From positions 1,302,001-1,366,000 of the forward strand of contig NZ_VZPG01000001.1 of assembly GCF_008801715.1 (NCBI RefSeq): DNA of 64,000 nucleotides. The letters run 5' to 3'. The notes beneath the pieces were generated by a model that was not told the DNA's origin, ran no database searches, and saw only the letters and a program-made list of their open reading frames with translations. A program made the position numbers and the translations under genes. Below, in pieces: positions 8,579 to 18,154 of the stretch. Within the stretch, counting starts at the first letter, position 1; every line of letters begins with the position of its first letter. The DNA comes from Pseudochrobactrum saccharolyticum (GTDB lineage Bacteria > Pseudomonadota > Alphaproteobacteria > Rhizobiales > Rhizobiaceae).

Positions 8579-9280
8579 TCAGTTCAGATATTTTTTCCAG
8601 ATTGCCTTATCACCCATTTTATCAATGAGCTTCTGATGCGCAGCAAGGTCATCAGCAGTCAGGCGTGAGGGCAGGGGCTGAGGACGCGCTTTCAGAACAA
8701 TCTCTGCAATAGGTTCATTGCCGTTCTTGTCTTCATTGGCAGATTGTACGCTTAGACCCAAAGATGTCTGGCGGCCGCCGAGCAGCTCAATATAAACTTC
8801 TGCCAACAATTCCGTATCAAGCAATGCACCGTGCAATTTACGATGCGCATTATCGACGCCATAACGCTTACACAGTGCATCCAGCGTGTTTGGCCCCATC
8901 GGATGCTTGCGACGCGCCAAAGCCAGCGTATCGATCACCACGTCAGTAGAAATCGGTGTCCGGTCAATCCGCTCCAGTTCGGCATTCAGAAAGCCGATAT
9001 CGAACATCGCATTATGCGCGACCAGCTTAGCGCCTTCGATAAAGGTCAGAAACTCGTCCGCAATTTCAGGAAAGGTCGGCTTATCCAGCAGGCTTTCATC
9101 GGTAATACCATGAACAGCCAATGCGTCCGGATGAACCTTTTTGCCCTGCGGATTGATATAGATATGAAATGTTTTGCCGGTGATGAATTTATTCACCATC
9201 TCGATACAGCCGATTTCAATCACCCGGTCTTCATTTTTTTCAAGGCCGGTGGTTTCCGTATCGAAAACAATCTCGCGCAT
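8579..9280 (-). CDS. dnaQ: DNA polymerase III subunit epsilon
   Basis: The 233-residue proofreading 3'-5' exonuclease of the replicative polymerase. All three exonuclease motifs are present: FDTETTG near the N-terminus, HNAMFDIGF in the middle, and HRKLHGALLDTELLAEVY. The C-terminal extension after about residue 175 is the polymerase-binding tail. It is the last gene of the leftward maf-aroE-coaE-dnaQ operon, with 19 bases to coaE. Confidence 0.96.
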   Translation of the reverse strand: MREIVFDTETTGLEKNEDRVIEIGCIEMVNKFITGKTFHIYINPQGKKVHPDALAVHGITDESLLDKPTFPEIADEFLTFIEGAKLVAHNAMFDIGFLNAELERIDRTPISTDVVIDTLALARRKHPMGPNTLDALCKRYGVDNAHRKLHGALLDTELLAEVYIELLGGRQTSLGLSVQSANEDKNGNEPIAEIVLKARPQPLPSRLTADDLAAHQKLIDKMGDKAIWKKYLN

Positions 9281-9299
9281 AGTTCGTCCTGTAAATTGC

Positions 9300-9890
9300 T
9301 TATGCAGCTGTGTTTAACAGCTTTTCTAAAATCTCTGAAACTTGCTGACGGGCAAATTCTTTGTCCTGCCCCGTATCAACAATAAAATCGGCTTTTGCGC
9401 GTTTTTCAGCATCCGGCATCTGACGTGCCAGAATAGACTGAAATTTCTCTTCCGTCATATTCTCACGGGAAAGCACCCGTTCCCGTTGCATTTCATAAGG
9501 TGCACTGACCACAAGAATTTTATCCACACGACCTGTTCCCCCGGTTTCAAACAGCAGCGGAATATCCAGAACCACAAGTTTGGCACCTTTGACCTCAGCA
9601 TCGCGCAAAAACTGCTGTTCTTTAGCATGGACGAGCGGATGAACAATATTCTCAAGCTTTTTAAGCTCATCCGGCTTGCCCAGAACACTGGCCGACAGGA
9701 TTTTACGATCAACTTGCCCGCCAATAACAGCTTCAGGAAAGGCTTCCGCAATCAGCGGCACGGCTTCAGACTGATAAAGCTGATGGACGACCGCATCGGC
9801 ATCATAAACCGGCACACCTCTATCCGCAAAAATCTGTGCGGTTGTGGATTTCCCCATGCCGATTGAGCCTGTCAGTCCAAGCTTTATCAT
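9300..9890 (-). CDS. coaE: Dephospho-CoA kinase
   Basis: Catalyses the last step of coenzyme A synthesis, phosphorylating dephospho-CoA on the ribose 3'-OH. The P-loop [13 protein letters not shown] is at residues 4-16, followed by [11 protein letters not shown], the DIPLLFETG segment and the [19 protein letters not shown] end. The start at ATG 9890 matches relatives (MIKLGLTG); a TTG at 9905 overlapping the aroE stop is possible. The gene overlaps or abuts aroE. Confidence 0.95.
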   Translation of the reverse strand: MIKLGLTGSIGMGKSTTAQIFADRGVPVYDADAVVHQLYQSEAVPLIAEAFPEAVIGGQVDRKILSASVLGKPDELKKLENIVHPLVHAKEQQFLRDAEVKGAKLVVLDIPLLFETGGTGRVDKILVVSAPYEMQRERVLSRENMTEEKFQSILARQMPDAEKRAKADFIVDTGQDKEFARQQVSEILEKLLNTAA

Positions 9891-9901
9891 AAGTCTGCCT
9901 A

Positions 9902-10753
9902 TCAAGATTTTTGAACATCATTCAATATGATCTGACGCAGTTCATCTGTCACCTCAGGACGCACGCCGAACCAGTGTTCAAAGCCCGGCACTGCCTGATG
10001 CAGCAACATGCCAAGACCATCAACACAACGCAAACCGGCCTGACGCGCCTGAGCCAAAAACGGTGTTTCCAAAGGAATATAGACAATATCCGTTGCAACC
10101 GCACCGGTTTTGGCTTCAGAGAAATCAAGCGGAAAAGCTTCTACCTCGCCGTGACCGCTCATACCCAGTGAGGTTGTATTCACAATCACATCGGCTGAAC
10201 GCACAAAGCCCTGTGCCTGATCCCAGCCTGCGGCTAAGATTTTTGAACCAAAATGATCGGCCAGAGCCTGCGCCCGCTCCACAGTGCGGTTCACTACAAT
10301 AATTTTCTCAAAACCACGGTTCAGCAAAGCATAAAGCACTGCGCGGCTGGCACCGCCTGCGCCCAGAACCAAAGCCGTTTTGCCGCCTTTGTCCCAATCC
10401 GGCAATTGCGCATCGAGATTTGCGGCAAAACCATAGGCGTCCGTATTGCCGCCATTGAGCTTGAATTCCGCATCTATCCACAGGGTATTCACAGCCCCGA
10501 TGGCCTCCGCTGCCGCATCACGTTTTTCACATAATGCAAAGGCAGTTTCCTTATGCGGAATGGTCACATTCCCGCCGCTTAAGCCTTGTTCTGCAAGGGT
10601 TTTAGCAAAGTACGGAAAGTTGTCAGGACTGTTTTCAATTGCCTTGTAAGAACCGCTTAAACCGTAGCGTTGCAGCCAGTAATTATGAATTAAAGGCGAG
10701 CGCGAATGTTTAATCGGAAAGCCGGTTACAAAGGCCTGTTTCATCTCAGCCAT
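9902..10753 (-). CDS. aroE: Shikimate dehydrogenase
   Basis: NADP-dependent reduction of 3-dehydroshikimate in aromatic amino-acid synthesis. The N-terminal substrate site [22 protein letters not shown] and NTDAYGF are present, then the Rossmann glycine motif [15 protein letters not shown] and the NADP-selecting [10 protein letters not shown]. The start at 10753 is supported by AGAGGA about 7 bases upstream and overlaps the end of maf by 8 bases. About 283 residues, the usual family length. Confidence 0.95.
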   Translation of the reverse strand: MAEMKQAFVTGFPIKHSRSPLIHNYWLQRYGLSGSYKAIENSPDNFPYFAKTLAEQGLSGGNVTIPHKETAFALCEKRDAAAEAIGAVNTLWIDAEFKLNGGNTDAYGFAANLDAQLPDWDKGGKTALVLGAGGASRAVLYALLNRGFEKIIVVNRTVERAQALADHFGSKILAAGWDQAQGFVRSADVIVNTTSLGMSGHGEVEAFPLDFSEAKTGAVATDIVYIPLETPFLAQARQAGLRCVDGLGMLLHQAVPGFEHWFGVRPEVTDELRQIILNDVQKS

Positions 10754-11345
10754 CAATAATTCCTCTGGCACGCAATTCTTTCAGCAAAGGCAGTAATGGC
10801 AGGCCGACAATGGTGAAATAATCACCGTCTATTTTGTCGAAAAGCTGAATGCCTTCACCCTCAACCTGATAAGCACCGACACTGGAAAGCGCAATATCGC
10901 CGACCCGCGCCAGATGACGGCCAATAAAGCCCGGCTCCAGATGACGCATTGTCATATTGGCAACTGAAACATGACGCCATACGGTCTGGCCGTTTTGCAC
11001 CAGCACCACCGCGCTGTTCAGCTGATGGGTTTTACCGGACAAAGCCAGCAAATGACGGCGCGCACCGTCCATATCCGCAGGCTTGTGAAAAATTTCATTG
11101 CCGAGTGATAATGTCTGATCGCAGCCGATAATCAGTGCATGCGGAAAACGTTCACTCACTTCTTCCGCTTTGGTTTCTGCAAGGATCAGCGCCACGTCTT
11201 CCGGCGTTGCACCGGTTTCATAAAGCGGTGCCTCCACCGCGCGCTCATCAATATTGGCTTTCTGCGATGTAAACTGAATGCCCGCATTTTTTAAAAGTGC
11301 TGCACGAAAAGGGCTTTGAGAAGCAAGAATCAAAGGCAGTGCCAT
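10746..11345 (-). CDS. Maf-like nucleotide pyrophosphatase
   Basis: A 199-residue Maf-family enzyme, which hydrolyses nucleoside triphosphates, often modified or non-canonical ones. The signature [19 protein letters not shown] opens the protein, and [10 protein letters not shown] and [30 protein letters not shown] follow. The start MALPLIL at 11345 has GGAG about 9 bases upstream. First gene of the maf-aroE-coaE-dnaQ operon. Substrate class (YceF-type m7GTP or dTTP/UTP type) is not determined here. Confidence 0.92.
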   Translation of the reverse strand: MALPLILASQSPFRAALLKNAGIQFTSQKANIDERAVEAPLYETGATPEDVALILAETKAEEVSERFPHALIIGCDQTLSLGNEIFHKPADMDGARRHLLALSGKTHQLNSAVVLVQNGQTVWRHVSVANMTMRHLEPGFIGRHLARVGDIALSSVGAYQVEGEGIQLFDKIDGDYFTIVGLPLLPLLKELRARGIIDG

Positions 11346-11433
11346 ATTGAAAACTCCGTTCAAATATCAAAAAACTCACTGCCATATACGCAGCACAAAA
11401 TACTTCTCTGAAGAATATCAGATATTTCACTAC

Positions 11434-11540
11434 ACTACAGCATAATTCATTAAACTGGAATCATTTTAGGTAAAATTATGCTGTAAATATAATGAGTTAG
11501 AGCAACCTTTGTGCGCCCAAGAGGGCGCACGGCGCTCTAA
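11434..11540. repeat. RIME-like repeat, module C
   Basis: A hairpin ACAGCATAATT...AATTATGCTGT (11436-11493 region) is followed by GAGTTAGAGC and a second hairpin with arms GTGCGCCC/GGGCGCAC ending in GGCGCTCTA. The copy at 27133-27240 has the same plan with different but still complementary arm sequences. It lies between the divergent-terminating PPSR gene and the maf promoter region. Confidence 0.85.
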
Positions 11541-11558
11541 ACAGTGAAAAAATACCTA

Positions 11559-12389
11559 TCAATCATCCGTTCTGACGCGCGGGCGCAGAGCCAGAATAGC
11601 TGCGGCTGTCTCTTCAATAGAACGACGCGTCACATCAATCACCGGCCAGTTGTTGCGCTCACAAATATTGCGCGCATAGGCCAGTTCCTGCGCAATATTG
11701 ATACGATCCGTATAGCTCTCCGTATCCAGCCCCGGAGATGTGCCGAGCAAACGGTTCTGACGGATGTGAGAAATACGCTCGGCGCTGGCAATCAGCCCGA
11801 CAACAAGCGGCTTTTTCACATGAAGCAGCGCTTCCGGCAGCGGTATGCCTAAAACCAACGGAATATTAGCCGTTTTGATCCCGCGATTGGCCAGATAAAT
11901 ACTGGTCGGTGTTTTGGATGTGCGGGAAATACCGATCAGAATAATATCGGCTTCTTCCAGATCCGGCGGCAATTGCCCGTCATCATGTTCCATCGTGAAA
12001 TTCAGCGCATCAATCCGGCGGAAATAATCGGCATCCAGCACATGCTGCGCACTGGCACGGCGATGGGCAGGCGCACCGAGATAGGATTGAAAAGTTGCCA
12101 GCACCGGTTCCAGCACCGAGACGCTTGGAATACCCATCTGCGAACAGGCTTCATCAATTTTCAAAGCCAGTTTCTGATCCACCACGGTGTAGAGAACAAT
12201 GCCCGGTTCGGCATCAATATTCTCCAGAATTTTAGCCAGCTGTTTCTCGGTGCGGATCAGCGGATACATGTGCTCAATCGCCCGCGCATGACTGTATTGA
12301 GCCGCCGCCGCACGGCCTGCTGCAAGGAGAGTCTCTCCTGTTGCATCTGAAATCAGATGAAGATGAAAGTAAGAAAGAGTCTTTGTCAC
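11559..12389 (-). CDS. Pyruvate, phosphate dikinase / PEP synthase regulatory protein (DUF299)
   Basis: A 276-residue bifunctional kinase/pyrophosphorylase of the DUF299/PPSR family, which regulates PPDK or PEP synthase by ADP-dependent phosphorylation. The start [12 protein letters not shown], the mid [21 protein letters not shown] and the P-loop-like [18 protein letters not shown] are diagnostic. I place the start at GTG 12389 ([15 protein letters not shown]), as in relatives; the open frame extends to 12482 but that part contains DnaA-box-like sequence of the putative origin. Divergent from hemE. Confidence 0.9.
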   Translation of the reverse strand: MTKTLSYFHLHLISDATGETLLAAGRAAAAQYSHARAIEHMYPLIRTEKQLAKILENIDAEPGIVLYTVVDQKLALKIDEACSQMGIPSVSVLEPVLATFQSYLGAPAHRRASAQHVLDADYFRRIDALNFTMEHDDGQLPPDLEEADIILIGISRTSKTPTSIYLANRGIKTANIPLVLGIPLPEALLHVKKPLVVGLIASAERISHIRQNRLLGTSPGLDTESYTDRINIAQELAYARNICERNNWPVIDVTRRSIEETAAAILALRPRVRTDD

Positions 12390-12812
12390 AGATTTCTCAC
12401 ATCCCTGTTGATGGCTGTGTGTAAAAAGTACCGGCTCAGAGACGTTTTTCTTTGCCTGTTGATTTAAACAGGATTCATCCACAGCGCGCCGGACTGTATA
12501 TTCGTGACAATAAACACTGTGGGTAACAGGAGCAATTCAAAGTTGCACGGAATTCATTCAATGGTTTTCCACAGGATGGGTTTAGTGGTATTTCCAATAA
12601 GTATTGGTTTTTATTGATAAATTTTTAGTCGCATTGCTTTTTCCCGTTTGATGGGCAATTTATCCACATCAGCCGGTTTTCATGATCGTCCTGTGGGAAA
12701 ACTCAGGGAAACATTTAATCCCCGTTATCAACAGACTCTAAGAATCATAAGAATCCAAAAATCATCACTTTCTTTATGGGATAACCGGGGAAAACCGGTG
12801 TGGGTAAATCGC
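12390..12812. other. oriC: Putative chromosome replication origin (oriC)
   Basis: The PPSR-hemE gap contains one exact DnaA box TTATCCACA (12660-12668) and six near matches: 12475-12483, 12519-12527 (complement), 12565-12573, 12692-12700 (complement), 12725-12733 and 12799-12807 (complement). An AT-rich stretch lies at 12581-12635. Three GANTC (CcrM) sites fall within 22 bases at 12734-12755, plus one at 12473. In Caulobacter and in Sinorhizobium the origin is next to hemE. Genes on the left side of this gap run left and those on the right run right, as expected for divergent replication. No replication data are available here. Confidence 0.75.
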
Positions 12813-13838
12813 ATGACACGTAAAGTTCTGAACGTTCTCAAAGGTGAAACCGTCTTTCCACCACCAATCTGGATGATGAGACAAGCAGGACGTTATCTGC
12901 CGGAATATCGCCAGACACGGCAGCAGGCAGGAAGCTTTCTTGATCTGTGCTATAATCCTGAACTGGCAACGGAAGTGACACTTCAGCCTATCCGCCGTTA
13001 TGGCTTTGATGCAGCCATTCTCTTTTCAGATATTCTTGTCATCCCCCATGTTCTTGGACGTGACCTTCGCTTTGAAGAAGGAAGGGGACCTTTAATGACA
13101 CCTGTGACAGTTGATGAAATCAAAGATCTCGACATTACAGGTAAAGCAGCCAAATTAAGCGCTGTTTATGAAACCGTCAGCCGTTTGCGCGAGCAATTGC
13201 CGAATGAAACCACGCTGCTCGGATTTTGCGGTGCTCCGTGGACTGTTGCCACCTATATGATTGCCGGCCACGGCACGCCGGATCAGGCACCGGCACGTCT
13301 GTTTGCCTATCAGCACCGCGATGTTTTCATCAAGCTGCTGACTGATCTTGCAGATATTTCTGCGGAATATCTGATTGAGCAGCTTAATTGCGGTGCCGAT
13401 GCGGTTCAGATCTTCGATTCATGGTCCGGCGTACTGGACGAAGATTGCTTTGAAGATTTCTGCATCAAGCCGGTTGCCCGCATTGTTAAAAAAGTCCGCG
13501 AAACCCATCCTGATGCTGTGATTATCGGTTTTCCGAAAGGGGCAGGGATGCTCTATCGGGATTACCGCGCCAAAACCGGCGTAAATGCTCTTGGGCTGGA
13601 CTGGTCTGTTCCTTTGACCTTCGCACAAGAACTACAGCAGCAAGGCGCTGTACAGGGCAATCTGGACCCGTTGCGTGTGGTTGCCGGTGGCAAAGCTCTG
13701 GATGAAGGCATTGATGTTATTCTTGAGAAGCTGGGGCAGGGACCGCTGATCTTTAATCTTGGTCACGGCATCACACCGCAGGCACCGCTCGAAAATGTCG
13801 CTCAAATGGTCAACCGTATCCGTCAGGCAGGTGCATAA
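12813..13838 (+). CDS. hemE: Uroporphyrinogen decarboxylase
   Basis: Decarboxylates uroporphyrinogen III to coproporphyrinogen III in haem synthesis. The 341-residue product starts at 12813 ([12 protein letters not shown]), as in relatives; upstream in-frame ATGs lie inside the putative origin. The motifs [42 protein letters not shown] and FPKGAG are family signatures. Its stop codon shares one base with the hemJ start (TAATG), so the two are coupled. Confidence 0.96.
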   Translation: MTRKVLNVLKGETVFPPPIWMMRQAGRYLPEYRQTRQQAGSFLDLCYNPELATEVTLQPIRRYGFDAAILFSDILVIPHVLGRDLRFEEGRGPLMTPVTVDEIKDLDITGKAAKLSAVYETVSRLREQLPNETTLLGFCGAPWTVATYMIAGHGTPDQAPARLFAYQHRDVFIKLLTDLADISAEYLIEQLNCGADAVQIFDSWSGVLDEDCFEDFCIKPVARIVKKVRETHPDAVIIGFPKGAGMLYRDYRAKTGVNALGLDWSVPLTFAQELQQQGAVQGNLDPLRVVAGGKALDEGIDVILEKLGQGPLIFNLGHGITPQAPLENVAQMVNRIRQAGA

Positions 13839-14368
13839 TGGATAAATCCGGCACAAATACAGGCAATCCTGCTGTGAGAGCAGTGGTTGCTGTCGCTATA
13901 ACTGCCATTGCTGCCTATGCGCTGTTTTTTGCAGCGACAGATGCAGCCTATCTCTGGATCAAAGCATTTCATATTATTGCTGTGATCGCATGGATGGCGG
14001 GCATGTTATATCTGCCGCGGCTTTTTGTGTATCACAGTCAGGAAAAGACCGGATCTGAAGCCTCCGAAACTTTTAAAATCATGGAACGCCGGTTGCTGCG
14101 CTATATCATCAATCCGGCGATGATTGTGACCTGGGTTTTGGGCCTGTGGCTGGCGTGGAAAATCTTTGAATTCCGCGGCGGCTGGCTGCATGGCAAGATT
14201 TTGCTGGTTGTTTTGCTGTCCGGCCTGCACGGCTATCTTTCCAAAAGCGTGCGGATGTTTGCTCAGGATAAAAATACCAAATCAACCAAGCATTGGCGCA
14301 TTGTGAATGAAATTCCGACAGTTCTGATGATTTTGATCGTCATTCTGGTTGTCGTAAAGCCGTTCTGA
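13838..14368 (+). CDS. hemJ: Protoporphyrinogen oxidase HemJ
   Basis: A 176-residue membrane protein of the HemJ family, which oxidises protoporphyrinogen IX in many proteobacteria that lack HemG/HemY. Four hydrophobic segments are visible, with the conserved KAFHIIAVIAWMAGMLYLPRLFVYH core, MERRLLRYIINPAM and KSVRMFA..HWRIVNEIP. It overlaps hemE by one base, which supports a haem role. Confidence 0.92.
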   Translation: MDKSGTNTGNPAVRAVVAVAITAIAAYALFFAATDAAYLWIKAFHIIAVIAWMAGMLYLPRLFVYHSQEKTGSEASETFKIMERRLLRYIINPAMIVTWVLGLWLAWKIFEFRGGWLHGKILLVVLLSGLHGYLSKSVRMFAQDKNTKSTKHWRIVNEIPTVLMILIVILVVVKPF

Positions 14369-14385
14369 TCCCTATATAAGAATAA

Positions 14386-14422
14386 GAAATTACGCTTTGA
14401 GCGTTGTTCAGAGCGTAATTTC
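14386..14422 (+). terminator. Hairpin after hemJ / in rho leader
   Basis: Arms GAAATTACGCTTTG (14386-14399) and CAGAGCGTAATTTC (14409-14422) pair with one G-U. There is no T-run, so it may be an mRNA-end stabiliser, a weak terminator for hemEJ, or part of the rho leader. Confidence 0.5.
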
Positions 14423-14612
14423 ATCTTCTGAGACGATTTTATAGAGCTGCAAAGCAGCTTGGCTCTTGCTCAAATCACCGGAACCGGTTAAGGAAAGACA
14501 CCTTCCTTCAAGAATAGCAGGTTTCCGATGCCGGTCATGCCCCTCATGACCATTATGAGCGCTCAACTGCATTTTTCTTTTTTCAATCTTTTATAATATG
14601 AGTTCCGCACCC

Positions 14613-15878
14613 ATGCAGGAAATGAAACTACAAGATCTTAAGAACAAGACACCTGTCGATTTGCTCGCTCTCGCTGAAGAGCTGCAGGTTGAAAACGCCA
14701 GTGTTATGCGTAAACAAGAACTGATGTTCGCTATTCTGAAGAGCCTTGCCTCTCAGGAAGTCGAAATCATCGGTGAAGGTGTCGTCGAATTATTGCCGGA
14801 TGGCTTTGGCTTTTTGCGTTCGGCAAATGCCAATTATCTGCCAGGTCCGGATGATATTTACATTTCTCCTTCGCAGATCCGCCGTTTTTCGCTGAAAACC
14901 GGTGATACAGTTGAAGGGCCGATCCGCAGCCCGAAAGAAGGCGAACGCTATTTCGCACTTCTCAAAGTGAATACGATCAATTTTGAGGATCCGGAAAAGA
15001 TTCGTCATAAAATCCATTTTGATAATCTGACACCGCTCTATCCGAATGAGCGTTTCAAAATGGAACTGGATGTTCCGACCAATAAAGACAATTCAGCCCG
15101 TGTGATCGATCTGGTTGCACCGCTTGGTAAAGGCCAGCGTGGTCTGATCGTGGCGCCGCCACGTACCGGTAAAACGGTTCTGCTGCAGAATATTGCGCAT
15201 TCGATTACCGCCAATCATCCGGAATGCTATCTGATCGTCTTGCTGATTGACGAACGTCCTGAAGAAGTGACCGATATGCAGCGCTCGGTAAAGGGCGAAG
15301 TTGTATCTTCGACCTTTGATGAGCCGGCATCCCGTCACGTTCAGGTTGCCGAAATGGTGATTGAAAAGGCAAAACGCCTTGTTGAGCATGGCCGTGATGT
15401 GGTCATTCTGCTTGACTCGATCACCCGTCTCGGCCGCGCTTATAACACCGTAATTCCTTCATCCGGTAAGGTTTTGACCGGTGGTGTGGATGCGAATGCG
15501 TTGCAGCGTCCGAAACGCTTCTTCGGTGCCGCCCGTAATATCGAAGAAGGCGGCTCGCTGACTATTATCGCAACCGCGTTGATCGATACCGGTTCGCGTA
15601 TGGATGAAGTTATCTTTGAAGAATTCAAGGGTACCGGTAACTCGGAAATCGTGCTTGACCGCAAAGTTGCTGATAAGCGCATCTTCCCTGCGATGGATAT
15701 TCTCAAGTCCGGTACACGTAAGGAAGATCTGCTGGTACCGCGTCAGGATCTGCAGAAAATATTTGTTCTGCGTCGTATTCTTTCGCCAATGGGCACAACC
15801 GATGCGATTGAATTCCTGATCGATAAGCTGAAACAGACAAAGAATAATGCTGAATTCTTCGATTCAATGAATACGTAA
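14613..15878 (+). CDS. rho: Transcription termination factor Rho
   Basis: The hexameric RNA-DNA helicase that terminates transcription. The N-terminal helical domain ([21 protein letters not shown]) is followed by the RNA-binding cold-shock domain ([29 protein letters not shown]), Walker [13 protein letters not shown] and Walker [18 protein letters not shown]. The start MQEMKLQ at 14613 matches relatives; an ATG at 14598 would add five residues. A leader of about 240 bases with several small inverted repeats separates it from hemJ. Confidence 0.96.
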   Translation: MQEMKLQDLKNKTPVDLLALAEELQVENASVMRKQELMFAILKSLASQEVEIIGEGVVELLPDGFGFLRSANANYLPGPDDIYISPSQIRRFSLKTGDTVEGPIRSPKEGERYFALLKVNTINFEDPEKIRHKIHFDNLTPLYPNERFKMELDVPTNKDNSARVIDLVAPLGKGQRGLIVAPPRTGKTVLLQNIAHSITANHPECYLIVLLIDERPEEVTDMQRSVKGEVVSSTFDEPASRHVQVAEMVIEKAKRLVEHGRDVVILLDSITRLGRAYNTVIPSSGKVLTGGVDANALQRPKRFFGAARNIEEGGSLTIIATALIDTGSRMDEVIFEEFKGTGNSEIVLDRKVADKRIFPAMDILKSGTRKEDLLVPRQDLQKIFVLRRILSPMGTTDAIEFLIDKLKQTKNNAEFFDSMNT

Positions 15879-15900
15879 TTTGTTTCACTATGCAGATATT

Positions 15901-15935
15901 AAAAACGCCGCCTCAAAAGGGCGGCGTTTTTGTTT
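15901..15935 (+). terminator. Rho-independent terminator after rho
   Basis: A 12-bp stem AAAAACGCCGCC (15901-15912) with GGCGGCGTTTTT (15920-15931) followed by GTTT. A classical terminator 23 bases past the rho stop. Confidence 0.9.
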
Positions 15936-16042
15936 AGAGCATTTCACAGTCAAGTTGGATCAACTTGACGGCTGTGATAATGCGACCAAATAAAGAATCT
16001 AGAGCATGCGCTGTGTTTCAATCTGGAAATAAATCGCTCTAG
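15935..16042. repeat. RIME-like repeat, module B (inverted orientation)
   Basis: This is a reverse-oriented copy of the module at 3559-3664 and 33758-33866, sharing the TCAAGTTGGATCAACTTGA hairpin, the AATAAAGAATCTAGAGC segment and TAGAGC/GCTCTAG ends. It directly abuts the rho terminator and its right end supplies the stop codon of the next leftward gene. Confidence 0.85.
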
Positions 16043-18063
16043 AGCAGCTTCTCAAGATCAGCGGCATCATAGACCGGCGGTAAACAGACCTGATTGCGGC
16101 ACAGAATGGCACAGGAGCGTTCGCCAGCCAGAGACAGGAAAGAAGCCCATTGCGGCTGCTGGGAGGCTTGACTACGGCTTAGAATGATATCTGTGCGGCA
16201 AGGATCGGCATGACGTGATGCACAGCGATATAATTCATCATCTTTATTCTCAATAATCAGCACAAGCTTAACCGGATCAAGCAGTTGCACTGAGGCATTG
16301 AGAATTCCTGCCTGCCCATAGGCCATGTGCTGGCCACGCCCCAAAGCACGCTCTGCAAGCCTGTTGGCCTTCACTAAAAGCTCTTCATCCTCAGTGATCA
16401 GTGCCAGTCTTGTACAAGCTTCGATAATCTGGCTGGTGCTACTTGGAATAGCTTCATCCTGATCGCCAAAAAGATAGAAAATCACATCATCATTATCCAA
16501 AGCTGTTAGCCGGTAATCACCATTCTGGTCGAGATGATGCTGATTAAGTGAGATTAACAATGCTTTGGCATCATCAATATAGTTTTGCTGCGGATCAGCC
16601 TGATAAAGCGACAAGGCTGCATTAATGAGTGCTGCATAATCAGAGGACAGGGCAGGGAGCTTTGATGCAGTCTTTGACCAGACATGTCTGATAGCTGCGC
16701 CTTGCTGAGGATATAATGTGCGATAGGTTGTTTTTGCGAGTTCCAGCCAGTCGGTACGTTCAAAAACACGGGCAGCTTCAGCTAATGCGCGGATAAAATA
16801 AGCATTCCAGTCTGTCAGACATTTTTCATCGCGGCCGGGTCTGGTTCTCTGATTTCTGATGCCAAGCAGTTTTTCCCGCAGTGGTTTAAATATTTTATCA
16901 TCTTCTTCGCTGAAATTCAGCATATCCAGCCGGTGAAGAATATTGCTGCCTTCCCAGTTTCCAGCAGGACTGACATTGTATTTTGTGATGAACTCAGGAG
17001 CATCTTTGCCGAGAATGCTCTCTATTTCTGACTGATCCCAGATATAAAATTTGCCTTCAACACCTTCGCTGTCCGCATCAAGTCCGGAGGCAAAACCACC
17101 ATCCGGCAAAGCCATTTCATATGACAACCATTGAATAATTTCTTCGATTCGAACCCGAAACAATGGATTATGCGTGCTGCTCCATGCCCATAAGCATTGC
17201 CTGATCGTCTGCGCATTATCATAAAGCATCTTTTCAAAATGCGGCACGAGCCAGAATGCATCGGTGCTATAGCGCGCCAGACCACCGGCAAGATGATCAT
17301 AAATACCGCCATTGAGCATTTTCTCCGTGCTGAGAACAAACAGATCATAATGCTGTTGCTGCTGGCTGATTTTCCATGATGTCCAGAGCATCGACATGAA
17401 CGGAAAATTCGGAAATTTAGGTTGTCCGCTGAGACCGCCATATGTCGTATCAATACGTCTGGCTATTGTATCAGCATAGCGTTGGAAAGCGTTTTCATCA
17501 TTCTCAGCAGGTTTAGCATCCGGTGTTAAAACAGTCTGCAAATGTGTTTTAAGCGCTGTCACATTGCCATTAATTCGCTCGCGGTCATTTTTCCATAAAG
17601 TGCCGAGGCTTTGAAGAATATCCATAAAGCCGGGCAAACGACCATTGGCATGTTTTGGAAAATATGTGCCACCCCAAAAAGCATCGCCTTGCGGTGTCAG
17701 AAAAATTGTGAGCGGCCAGCCACCTTGCTCTCCCATGGCTGTGAGGGCTGACATATAAATCTGGTCAATATCCGGTCGTTCTTCCCGATCCACCTTAATA
17801 TTGATAAAATGCTCATTCATCAGTTGAGCAACTTGCTCATCCTCAAAACATTCATGCGCCATGACATGGCACCAGTGACAGGCGGAATAGCCGATCGAAA
17901 GCAAAATCGGCTTGTCATGAAAACGGGCGAGTTCGAGCGCTTCATTGTCCCAGAGCTGCCAGTTGACCGGATTTGCACTGTGCTGTTTCAAATATGTGCT
18001 GTTCGCTGTATGAAGGCGATTAGAGCTGGCATTGTTTTGTGTCGGGCTTTGCGTCGGGTTCAT
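16039..18063 (-). CDS. DUF255 thioredoxin-domain protein (YyaL/SSP411 family)
   Basis: A 674-residue protein. Residues about 15-180 form a DUF255 thioredoxin-like domain with the ACHWCHVM site (Cys62 and Cys65) and GGWPLTIFLTP; the rest is an alpha/alpha-toroid like those of glycoside hydrolases (GGIYDHLAGGLARYSTDAFWLVPHFEKMLYDNA). The physiological substrate is unknown to me. The start has AAAGGCAAAGCC upstream. The TAG stop lies in the terminal CTCTAG of the adjacent repeat. It is the only leftward gene between the origin and holA. Confidence 0.9.
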   Translation of the reverse strand: MNPTQSPTQNNASSNRLHTANSTYLKQHSANPVNWQLWDNEALELARFHDKPILLSIGYSACHWCHVMAHECFEDEQVAQLMNEHFINIKVDREERPDIDQIYMSALTAMGEQGGWPLTIFLTPQGDAFWGGTYFPKHANGRLPGFMDILQSLGTLWKNDRERINGNVTALKTHLQTVLTPDAKPAENDENAFQRYADTIARRIDTTYGGLSGQPKFPNFPFMSMLWTSWKISQQQQHYDLFVLSTEKMLNGGIYDHLAGGLARYSTDAFWLVPHFEKMLYDNAQTIRQCLWAWSSTHNPLFRVRIEEIIQWLSYEMALPDGGFASGLDADSEGVEGKFYIWDQSEIESILGKDAPEFITKYNVSPAGNWEGSNILHRLDMLNFSEEDDKIFKPLREKLLGIRNQRTRPGRDEKCLTDWNAYFIRALAEAARVFERTDWLELAKTTYRTLYPQQGAAIRHVWSKTASKLPALSSDYAALINAALSLYQADPQQNYIDDAKALLISLNQHHLDQNGDYRLTALDNDDVIFYLFGDQDEAIPSSTSQIIEACTRLALITEDEELLVKANRLAERALGRGQHMAYGQAGILNASVQLLDPVKLVLIIENKDDELYRCASRHADPCRTDIILSRSQASQQPQWASFLSLAGERSCAILCRNQVCLPPVYDAADLEKLL

Positions 18064-18154
18064 GGCTTTGCCTTTCCGATTTTCAAGCCGATACAGTAGT
18101 GCTTCAGGCAGCTAAAGAACGGCAATCATTCTCTTAACTTGTAACGGATTTTCG

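Noticed and set aside
12483-12812. Extension of the PPSR or hemE coding regions into the putative origin
   Set aside because: The frames are open but the extensions have no family similarity and cover DnaA-box-like sequence; conserved starts lie inside at 12389 and 12813.
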